Assembly: GCA_017502915.1 (NCBI GenBank)
Contig: JAFVUB010000002.1
Coordinates: 1-47,171, forward strand
Length of the DNA stretch: 47,171 bases
Direction of reading: 5' to 3'
Origin: Clostridia bacterium
GTDB taxonomy: Bacteria; Bacillota; Clostridia; Oscillospirales; CAG-272
The notes under the pieces were generated by a model, which was not told the DNA's origin, searched no databases, and saw only the letters and a program-made list of their open reading frames with translations. Position 1 is the stretch's first letter. The number at the start of each line of letters is the position of its first letter. Shown here piece by piece: positions 41,205 through 47,171 of this stretch. The position numbers and the translations under genes are program-made.

Positions 41205-42143
41205 TTACTCGCCCTCGGTCATCAGCGATTGAGCGAAAGTGATGCCTTGATTTAACAATTTACGCTTGAGTTCTCTTTTGTTTTCTTCGGAATGCCGACC
41301 TGTAAACCAAAGTTTTTCTCTCTTAAATACACCATTAACTTGGTCTACCGTAGCAGCTTCTCCAAAAACATCAGTTAATAAATACATTATATCAGCAGTG
41401 CTGAACCATTCGCCGACTTTTTCGTTCGTAATGATATACATCACCATTACCATTTTTTCTTTGAAATCGTGAAGCTTTTTGATTTCAGGATAGTTTGACA
41501 AATGTAAGGCGTCAACATTTATTCCTTCGTAACTTGTTTTGCCCTTGGGACGCGGCTTTCTGGCTTTTGTTGGTTTCTTTTCCGTCTGTTCTTGAGGTTG
41601 ATAATTTTCAATATACTTTATACCTTCAGTGGTAATAACATAGTACTTGGGAGTTTTCTTTTCTGCATTAGGATCGTCCATAATCAAACCTTTTTTCGCC
41701 AAATCAAGCAACAGCTGACTATTGTTTGAATATTTTGGCCTTCTTGCCTCTGCATAATACTGCTTAACCGACTCGATGGAAAATGATTTTGCACCGTTTT
41801 TCTGTTCATCGTAATAAGCCGCAATCAACACAAAATCACGATCGCCAATATCACCAAATTTGCTTATGTAAGATGACAAACTGGTTCTGGACCAATCGAT
41901 AGATGGTGTCTTGTCGCAAGAAACCTCAGATGCCTCATGATTTCCTTCAGTAAGTAAAGCGGGCGTTTCATCTGCAATAACATATTGAGTTGCTCGTTCG
42001 GCGCCGCGCGTTCTCACAATTGCATCAACTGCTGCCGGTAAGAGAGCGTTCAAAAACACCTCTCTTTCTCTTTGAATAACTTCTGCGCTTCCTTCTGCTT
42101 CGAATTCTATTTCACCTATTTTAAATTTTACTTTGTTTTCCAT
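41205..42143 (-). CDS. Protein with two winged-helix-like segments
   Basis: 312 residues, family not recognised. The N-terminal 35 residues are beta-like (VKFKIGEIEFEAEG) followed by a helix. Residues about 100-190 (FVLIAAYYDEQ ... SFSIESVKQYY ... LLDLAKKGLIM ... YYVITTEGIKYI) have a winged-helix pattern; a basic linker (KKPTKARKPRPKGK) leads to a second such unit (about 225-305: VMVMYIITNEK ... FSTADIMYLL). Similar to the N-terminal part of the protein encoded at 42159-42911. Start at 42143 has AAAGGA upstream; a TTG at 42149 is less likely. Third gene of the operon. Confidence 0.75.
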   Translation of the reverse strand: MENKVKFKIGEIEFEAEGSAEVIQREREVFLNALLPAAVDAIVRTRGAERATQYVIADETPALLTEGNHEASEVSCDKTPSIDWSRTSLSSYISKFGDIGDRDFVLIAAYYDEQKNGAKSFSIESVKQYYAEARRPKYSNNSQLLLDLAKKGLIMDDPNAEKKTPKYYVITTEGIKYIENYQPQEQTEKKPTKARKPRPKGKTSYEGINVDALHLSNYPEIKKLHDFKEKMVMVMYIITNEKVGEWFSTADIMYLLTDVFGEAATVDQVNGVFKREKLWFTGRHSEENKRELKRKLLNQGITFAQSLMTEGE

Positions 42144-42158
42144 TTTCAAAATCCTTTC

Positions 42159-42911
42159 TTATATAATTCCTGCTTTGTTGTACAACTCCTCTAACATTAC
42201 ACGATAATCTATTTTTATATCGTCTATATCTTTTGCTCCTGCAATATATGTAATACTATGCGCTGAGAAATTCCCCACCTGTCTAAATGTATCAAATTTA
42301 GTTTTAATACGTGACAATTTTAAGGTCTGATCGTTCTGCGCGATTCCTACAATTCGGTCTAACATTAAATAGCCGTTTCCAGAAGGTTCTTTTATGAGAT
42401 GGTCTATCTGATTGTGCTGAAACGATAGCACCAACAAGACTTCAAACAATCTTCTCATCAACACTGCGCATGCATCATAGCAATTTTGATTATAAGAAGC
42501 GTTTATCTGTTTGATTAACCTCGTCAAAAAATCACGTTTTCCACAAAATTTCGACTCATCAATTACTTCGCTGGAGGAGACAACTGTTTCTTTGTCTACC
42601 CAAAATTTTCCGTATTCTTTGTCTAACAACTCTTTCACAGCCGATATAAATTCTACTCTGCTCTTATCGCCTTTTGAAAAGACAAAGCACTTGCTTTTTC
42701 CCTTTGTTAAATTATCTTTCAATCTCGACAAATTTGGTTTATTACATCCGCAATTCACCAAATAATCTGCAATTTCAGACATCCTAAAAACTGTTGTACT
42801 GTGTTCTTTATACTCATAATAGCAAATCAGCTTTGCTCTTTCAGCTTCGCTTTTTTTGCTGAATTCTGTTGCCTCTATGTAGTCTAATAGTTTCAATTTT
42901 TCTCCAATCAA
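42159..42911 (-). CDS. Winged-helix plus DUF4145/HEPN-like protein
   Basis: 250 residues. The N-terminal part (about 15-95) repeats the winged-helix-like pattern of its downstream neighbour (LICYYEYKEH ... FRMSEIADYL ... NLSRLKDNL). The C-terminal part (about 125-245) is helical with CYDACAVLMRRLFEVLL and FRQVGNFSAH, resembling DUF4145/HEPN-type C-terminal domains of restriction and abortive-infection proteins. The HEPN RNase motif Rx4-6H is not exactly met (Arg-x7-His). It starts four bases inside the ATPase stop (ATGA). Function unknown; likely partner of the ATPase. Confidence 0.72.
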   Translation of the reverse strand: MIGEKLKLLDYIEATEFSKKSEAERAKLICYYEYKEHSTTVFRMSEIADYLVNCGCNKPNLSRLKDNLTKGKSKCFVFSKGDKSRVEFISAVKELLDKEYGKFWVDKETVVSSSEVIDESKFCGKRDFLTRLIKQINASYNQNCYDACAVLMRRLFEVLLVLSFQHNQIDHLIKEPSGNGYLMLDRIVGIAQNDQTLKLSRIKTKFDTFRQVGNFSAHSITYIAGAKDIDDIKIDYRVMLEELYNKAGII

Positions 42912-44272
42912 AGGAACAATTCCTTTATCCTTTCGATATTTATATCCGGCACACCACCATATAATCCTTCTATATATCTTTCCGACAGCTTGTGTACCTT
43001 ACGCGGCGATTTGCTGTCACTTTCGGATAGCGGTGACGCTACGCTCACACCGGTTTCATCTTTTGTCACGGTAAAGATCTGATCCACTCGCAAGTGCTCA
43101 TCAAGAAGTTTAATGTTATGTGTCGTAATAATTGCCTGTCCGCGCTTGCTATTTGTTACGCTGTTATTGAACAAATTAAGTAGCAACTGCGAGTAATAAT
43201 AGTGAAGTGCTGTTTCCACCTCGTCGATGAGTAACAAACCGCCTTCTTTCAATGTTTTGATAATAGGCGCAAGGTATATAATAAGCTTTTGTTCTCCGCT
43301 TGAAATGTTGTATGCATCGTCAAAAATAGAGAGCTCTATTCTCTCGACATCTCCGCTTGCCGCTTTCTTATCAAAAGCCATCTTGATATCATATACATAC
43401 AATCCATCCTCAGACAACCTCAAGCTTCCTCCTACATTTCTTACATTGTTGGAGTTGAGAGCTTTCAATACTGCATCGGGATTCTTGTAGTCTAAAACAC
43501 CCAAGTCGAGTTTTCTCTTCTCGAAACGAAGTCCCTTGATTGATTTATCCGAATACGACAATATCTTATACGCTATCTCTAAGTACTCCGGATTGTCGTC
43601 GTAAATATCCAAGCTGTTATTGTTTCTATTTGCAGCCTTTATATTTAAGAACCAGTTAATGACCGCTTTCCCATCAGGACACATTTCCTCTTTGATATTT
43701 CCGTTACAATTTGAGAGAAACAGCACCGATGGATGTAAATCAAAAACATCGCTAAGTTTCAAAAATTGTTCCGATGCTTTTACAAGTTTCGTGCCTTTTC
43801 TCTCAAAAAGAACTTTCTTGCTTGACAGTCGCCCTTTGTCATTTGATTCGCGTTTTGCTAAGTACTCGTATACTATCTCTTTTTCGCAAAATGCAAAGCT
43901 GTAATAATACAAAACATCTTCGTTATCGTCCAAGGTAAATTCAAAGTTAAATTCCGTTGGCTCGTTAGCTGCGTTTTCGTCGAACATAAATATATCGGGA
44001 TCTTCAAAAATATTTTCTTTATCTTTCATGGCATCTGCGGAATTCAAAATCAAATACCTGGCATAAGAAATTGATTTCAACATATTTGTTTTTCCGGCAG
44101 AATTCACACCAATGAAAACCAAACTGTTTAATACTCGATTTTTAGAAGCAAGGCTTGCATTTATTTCCGAAATGTTATCTTCTTCATACTGTTTTATTTT
44201 GGAAGCCACAAAAGAAATTCCGTTTTTATATCTATAAGATTTATAATTGTTAAATGAATAGTTCAAAAGCAT
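42908..44272 (-). CDS. AAA15/COG1106-type ATPase, probable defence protein
   Basis: 454-residue ABC/SMC-like ATPase of the AAA15/COG1106 group. Walker A GVNSAGKTN near residue 55, signature ISSGEQKLI near 345, Walker B GGLLLIDEVETALH near 370, and the sensor TTHN near 412. There is no TOPRIM nuclease domain at the C-terminus and no RloB/AbiLii gene beside it. Such ATPases drive many anti-phage systems. The start at 44272 is chosen for GGAGGA upstream and promoter 25 bases before; the longer frame to 44347 would read through that promoter. First gene of the five-gene operon. Confidence 0.85.
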   Translation of the reverse strand: MLLNYSFNNYKSYRYKNGISFVASKIKQYEEDNISEINASLASKNRVLNSLVFIGVNSAGKTNMLKSISYARYLILNSADAMKDKENIFEDPDIFMFDENAANEPTEFNFEFTLDDNEDVLYYYSFAFCEKEIVYEYLAKRESNDKGRLSSKKVLFERKGTKLVKASEQFLKLSDVFDLHPSVLFLSNCNGNIKEEMCPDGKAVINWFLNIKAANRNNNSLDIYDDNPEYLEIAYKILSYSDKSIKGLRFEKRKLDLGVLDYKNPDAVLKALNSNNVRNVGGSLRLSEDGLYVYDIKMAFDKKAASGDVERIELSIFDDAYNISSGEQKLIIYLAPIIKTLKEGGLLLIDEVETALHYYYSQLLLNLFNNSVTNSKRGQAIITTHNIKLLDEHLRVDQIFTVTKDETGVSVASPLSESDSKSPRKVHKLSERYIEGLYGGVPDINIERIKELFL

Positions 44273-44296
44273 ATCAGCATTCCTCCATATATGTAA

Positions 44297-44325
44297 ATAA
44301 TACCATAAAAAATTATGCTTGTCAA
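44297..44325 (-). promoter_or_regulatory. Promoter of the AAA-ATPase operon
   Basis: Minus strand TTGACA (44320-44325), 17 bases, TATTAT (44297-44302). Confidence 0.88.
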
Positions 44326-44471
44326 CATAAAATCCCGTTTTGTGCACTTTTTTTGCACAAAGCTCGATTTTGATAGGGCATTTTGTAGTTTTATGTTACA
44401 AAATGTATGATTTTAACCAGTTTTAATGACAAAGATCAAAGTTGTGCTTTTTAAGAATATCCAATATAACA

Positions 44472-44500
44472 AAAAAGGATAGGCTCAATTTGAACCTATC
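44472..44500 (-). terminator. Terminator of the small-protein operon
   Basis: GATAGG...TCAA/TTGA...CCTATC stem with a T run on the minus strand. Confidence 0.8.
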
Positions 44501-44508
44501 TTTCTTGC

Positions 44509-44793
44509 TTATTTAGTCAACGTTTCCATGGCGATTCTCATTCCTAGCTTGAATGCATAGCAAAATATTGCACATTCGCCAAGACTCGCATACTCGCTCC
44601 AGCAATCGTGGAACTTTTCGAAGATTTCTTTCTGCTCGTCCGTGAAGCTTTTCTCCAAGTCCTCGTGATGCCGCGCCATGTACCCGAGGAGTTCTTTCAT
44701 CTCCTTTGAGTTCGTCCGACTGTCCTCTTGCGGTATGATGTTACCGTGCCACAGTTCTTTAATTATGCTTTCCATCATCCGTTTCTTCGGCAT
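44509..44793 (-). CDS. DUF6809-like small protein
   Basis: Up to 94 residues, helical. The pattern ESIIKELWHGNI ... FEKFHDCWSEYASLGECAIFCYAFKLGMRIAMETL matches a family common in Clostridia (DUF6809-type) of unknown function. The start is uncertain: ATG at 44793, 44778 or 44775 all lie inside the upstream gene and none has a strong RBS. Third gene of a small-protein operon. Confidence 0.72.
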   Translation of the reverse strand: MPKKRMMESIIKELWHGNIIPQEDSRTNSKEMKELLGYMARHHEDLEKSFTDEQKEIFEKFHDCWSEYASLGECAIFCYAFKLGMRIAMETLTK

Positions 44794-44944
44794 CGCTTTT
44801 ACGTTCAGCCTCTACAAGCTTTCCGAACCACACCAAAAGATCTTTCCCCTCTGGACATCCATCTTTCTTGAGCTTTTCGAACGCTCTCTCAAGGTATTTT
44901 TCATCAACACCTGGGAACAACTTCTTAAATATCTTATTCTCCAT
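44759..44944 (-). CDS. Small acidic/basic helical protein
   Basis: 61 residues beginning MENKIFKKLFPGVDEKYLE, probably all helical and highly charged. AAGGAG lies before ATG 44944, so the longer frame to 44986 is rejected. It overlaps the DUF6809-like gene downstream. Family not recognised. Confidence 0.65.
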   Translation of the reverse strand: MENKIFKKLFPGVDEKYLERAFEKLKKDGCPEGKDLLVWFGKLVEAERKSDAEETDDGKHN

Positions 44945-44960
44945 TCTGCACCTACTCCTT

Positions 44961-45068
44961 TCATGCAAGAACGGCGACTGTACCACCGAGAGACCTCGGC
45001 AATATAGCCACCGTTCTTTTTGCTTTTTCTGTTGTAATCTGTGATTGTTTAAGTTTTGTTTTTCTCAT
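44961..45068 (-). CDS. 35-residue ORF at the head of the small-protein operon
   Basis: Reads MRKTKLKQSQITTEKAKR then RTVAILPRSLGGTVAVLA. A strong GGAGG seven bases before ATG and a promoter directly upstream support translation. Basic N-terminal half, hydrophobic end. Possibly a leader peptide or a tiny partner protein; nothing similar recognised. Confidence 0.55.
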   Translation of the reverse strand: MRKTKLKQSQITTEKAKRTVAILPRSLGGTVAVLA

Positions 45069-45098
45069 AGTGTTACCTCCTTCGTTTGGGCAACACCA

Positions 45099-45127
45099 AC
45101 AATACCACATAACTTTGAGAAAGTCCA
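45099..45127 (-). promoter_or_regulatory. Promoter of the small-protein operon
   Basis: Minus strand TGGACT (45122-45127), 17 bases, TATTGT (45099-45104) with an upstream TG. Confidence 0.65.
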
Positions 45128-45142
45128 GACTTTTTTTGAATT

Positions 45143-46135
45143 TTAAACCATTTCTTCCACTGGTCTTTTTGTATTCAGCAAAAAACTACTATTTTGCTTG
45201 AATAACTGACTATAAGCACTATCGTATATCTCTTCAAAATTAATTTTATATTCTTTGCTATTTAATTTACACTTGAATATCTTAATTGATTTGTATGTAT
45301 CTGCGGCTTTTATAAGGTTCCTGTATTTTACTGAATTAGTTTTAAATTTCGCTCCAACATAAATAGCACTTATACAATCCAACGGCAAATAGTCTTCGTC
45401 TGACTCACAAATGATTCTCCACTCATGTTCATGAGACCAGACATCGGATTTTGACGTTAAAAAGTTTAAATACGAATCCTCATTTTGACCCATATGAAGA
45501 TTATCGGCTCGAATCGGGCTGTAGTGAACTTTAGACAGGCTCTTAATAATTTTTCGATTTAATACATTTTTCTCATCTAATTTTGATAAATCATATTCAA
45601 CACACACTCCCTCATGGCTATGAGCATAATAAGACCACATTAAAATAGAGTCTTTAATCTCGCTAAAGCAAGAAATTTTACACTCAACATGAAGAAATGG
45701 ATCTACCATCAAAAAACCTTGATCAATCAAATCACAGAATTCATCAAAGGTAAAACCCACCTCGCCCAAACAATTATATATATTCTCTACCGCCGATGAA
45801 ACCGTAACAATTTCCTCTCGCTGCCAATCTTTGTTTATCGTATATAACATCATAGCAGACAGAATTTCATTCTGTTTTGGATTTCCAAATGCACTTGCGA
45901 TATACTTATGAACTTTAGCCACAATCCTTTTCATAGTATCAGTTATTGGTTGACGGGAATAGTGGTAACAACAAAAAGCTGCCTCAAAAGGATCATTAAA
46001 ATTTCTGGGATTATCCAAATGAATTCTTCTGTTTTTTATACTATCAATAGCATACCCCGTATTGCTATAATATTTATACAATTTACGATCAATAACATAC
46101 GGAATCGATATAAATTTATACGTCGAATTCTCCAA
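45143..46135 (-). CDS. DUF2971 protein
   Basis: 330 residues with the DUF2971 pattern: KLYKYYSNTG near the start, HLDNPRNFNDPFEA, CFSEIKDSILMWSYYAHSHEGVCVEYDL in the middle and the HEHEWRIICE segment. The role is unknown, but the family is frequent in phage-defence and accessory loci. It is 16 bases downstream of the deformylase-like gene and so probably in the same transcript. Confidence 0.85.
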   Translation of the reverse strand: MENSTYKFISIPYVIDRKLYKYYSNTGYAIDSIKNRRIHLDNPRNFNDPFEAAFCCYHYSRQPITDTMKRIVAKVHKYIASAFGNPKQNEILSAMMLYTINKDWQREEIVTVSSAVENIYNCLGEVGFTFDEFCDLIDQGFLMVDPFLHVECKISCFSEIKDSILMWSYYAHSHEGVCVEYDLSKLDEKNVLNRKIIKSLSKVHYSPIRADNLHMGQNEDSYLNFLTSKSDVWSHEHEWRIICESDEDYLPLDCISAIYVGAKFKTNSVKYRNLIKAADTYKSIKIFKCKLNSKEYKINFEEIYDSAYSQLFKQNSSFLLNTKRPVEEMV

Positions 46136-46151
46136 AGCAATCCCCCCTATT

Positions 46152-46577
46152 TTATATCAACACACCATTGCAGTGATCAATCTCATGCTGTATTATCTGC
46201 GCTGTCCAGCCTGAAAAATTCTTTGTGTGTATCTTCATTTCAAGTGTTTGAAACTGCACTTTGATTGTTTTATATCTCTTACATTTGCGCGGACCACCGA
46301 GAAGGGACAAACAACCTTCCTCGGTTTCATATATCCCGGATTTAGCTACGATTTGGGGATTAAGCATAACCGTGTACATAGGAGCTTGTCCGCTCTCATC
46401 GAAAAAGGCGATAATGCGCTTGCGCACACCTATCATGTTGGCAGCCATGCCGACACAGCTTTCTCTGTGCGCCATCAGCGTATCAAGCAAGTCCTGTGCG
46501 ACCTGTAAATCTTCTTTTGTAGCAACCTCCGACTTTCCTGCGAGGAAGATCGGATCGTGCATCAGCTCTTTAATCAT
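46152..46577 (-). CDS. Peptide deformylase-like protein, motif 1 altered
   Basis: 141 residues, shorter than the usual 150-190. Motif 2 EGCLS and motif 3 QHEIDH supply the metal ligands (Cys, His, His) and Glu. Motif 1, normally GxGLAAxQIG, reads GMAANMIG, so the oxyanion Gln is Met48. It ends soon after motif 3 (GVLI). Probably a type-3-like deformylase paralogue with altered substrate or activity rather than the housekeeping enzyme. It starts four bases inside the upstream P-loop gene (ATGA). Confidence 0.85.
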   Translation of the reverse strand: MIKELMHDPIFLAGKSEVATKEDLQVAQDLLDTLMAHRESCVGMAANMIGVRKRIIAFFDESGQAPMYTVMLNPQIVAKSGIYETEEGCLSLLGGPRKCKRYKTIKVQFQTLEMKIHTKNFSGWTAQIIQHEIDHCNGVLI

Positions 46578-47065
46578 AGGTTTTCTCCATTCAAGAACGC
46601 ATCCGCTTGTTCTCTGCTCTCCAAAATGATAATGTTTTTATCGCTATATTTTTGGAGCAATTCAAGCACCTTAGGCTTTTGCTGCTCATCATAGTTTCCT
46701 ATAAATTCGATGAATTCCGAATCTTCTTCGGTTTCGATCCACGGCATATCACTGCGTGGCTTTCCGCGGCGCTCTTTGATTCCGTCAAGGCATATGTCCA
46801 ACGGATAGTCGAGGAATATCACCGTGTCACACGCTGCCATTCGCAACTCCATCGTAGAGCCGTAATTGCCGTCGATAATCCACTCGTCTTTCTCGAGCAC
46901 AGCGGACAGGCGTTCGAGAAAAACGCTCTTTTCTACCGTAGTCTTGTCAGCGTTCCAATACATCATATCGAGGTGATACAGCGGAATGCCTGTCTTGTTC
47001 TGTAACGCCCGCGAAACCGTGCTTTTGCCGCTTCCGGGACAACCAATTACAATAATTTTCTTCAT
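46574..47065 (-). CDS. P-loop NTPase, topology-modulation/adenylate-kinase-like
   Basis: 163 residues. P-loop IGCPGSGKST at 7-16, LDMMYWNAD and WIIDGNYGSTMELRMAACDTVIFLDYP match the FlaR/topology modulation group of small nucleoside-kinase-like proteins; ERRGKPRSDMPW is the lid-type segment. Likely a nucleotide or small-molecule kinase of unknown substrate. Its ATG is one base after the stop of the gene running in from the window edge. Confidence 0.87.
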   Translation of the reverse strand: MKKIIVIGCPGSGKSTVSRALQNKTGIPLYHLDMMYWNADKTTVEKSVFLERLSAVLEKDEWIIDGNYGSTMELRMAACDTVIFLDYPLDICLDGIKERRGKPRSDMPWIETEEDSEFIEFIGNYDEQQKPKVLELLQKYSDKNIIILESREQADAFLNGENL

Positions 47066-47066
47066 T

Positions 47067-47171
47067 TTACGTTAACCAAAAATCCAGAACGCTTTCGTAA
47101 TCAACGTTCGAAATTTCCCTGTTTTCAATCCAAGCGACAAGGAATGTGATTTTGTCTATCGTTCTATCTAA
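47067..47171 (-). CDS. Partial CDS, C-terminal end only
   Basis: 34 codons and TAA of a gene entering from beyond the window: the readable end includes DKITFLVAWIENREI and SVLDFWLT. The stop is one base before the next ATG, so it is the upstream member of the same operon. Too short to identify. Confidence 0.6.
   Translation of the reverse strand, partial: LDRTIDKITFLVAWIENREISNVDYESVLDFWLT

Overview
The window looks like a chromosome segment from an anaerobic, spore-forming, probably gut-dwelling Clostridia (Firmicutes) bacterium. Supporting signs are a CotF-type spore coat protein, a lysine riboswitch of the Bacillus/Clostridium type, the diaminopimelate dehydrogenase shortcut to meso-DAP, a diiron flavoprotein and desulfoferrodoxin (oxygen defence of strict anaerobes), a choloylglycine-hydrolase family enzyme (bile-exposed habitat), and many consensus sigma-A promoters with 17-base spacers. 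Genus cannot be fixed from the sequence alone.

Layout. 1-2.5 kb: a lipoprotein with a zinc-peptidase motif, a small membrane protein, two related structured repeat elements that share one terminator, tRNA-Gln(CTG) and tRNA-Arg(CCG). 2.6-7.3 kb: CotF-like coat protein, an FprA-Hrb-type flavodiiron fusion protein, a cyclase-family hydrolase, an alpha/beta hydrolase and a PAP2 phosphatase. 7.4-21.5 kb: one tightly packed minus-strand operon of thirteen genes, in order mdh, fumC, hdrB, hdrC, hdrA, flxD(mvhD), flxC, flxB, flxA, frdB, frdA, an AAE-family exporter, pckG. 21.8-27.1 kb: a MacB-type ABC exporter and ktrA/ktrB potassium uptake. 27.2-28 kb: thioredoxin and desulfoferrodoxin. 28.0-32.3 kb: lysine riboswitch followed by dapA-dapB-ddh-lysA. 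32.3-35 kb: DUF4037 protein, TPR protein, choloylglycine-hydrolase family protein. 35.1-36.3 kb: debris, with a fragment of a phage-type polyvalent protein abutting a 3' fragment of rsmA. 36.3-39.4 kb: an ABC exporter plus DUF1854 protein behind a structured leader. 39.4-40.1 kb: palindromes, an overlooked 52-residue ORF and tRNA-Pro(GGG). 40.4-47.2 kb: an AT-richer accessory region with a five-gene AAA-ATPase operon, a three-gene small-protein operon, a DUF2971 protein, a peptide-deformylase-like protein and a P-loop kinase.

Most interesting system. The 14-kb operon encodes the whole reductive branch from PEP to succinate (PEPCK, malate dehydrogenase, fumarase, fumarate reductase, candidate succinate exporter). 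Its fumarate reductase has no membrane cytochrome b and instead sits in the same transcription unit as a complete FlxABCD-HdrABC set. Flx-Hdr complexes are known flavin-based electron-bifurcating NADH/ferredoxin machines. The arrangement suggests a soluble, NADH-driven fumarate reductase that also reduces ferredoxin; this is inference from gene content, motifs and overlaps. The second candidate novelty is the five-gene AAA-ATPase operon at 40.5-44.3 kb, which has the look of a phage-defence system and carries three copies of a similar winged-helix-like segment in two neighbouring proteins.
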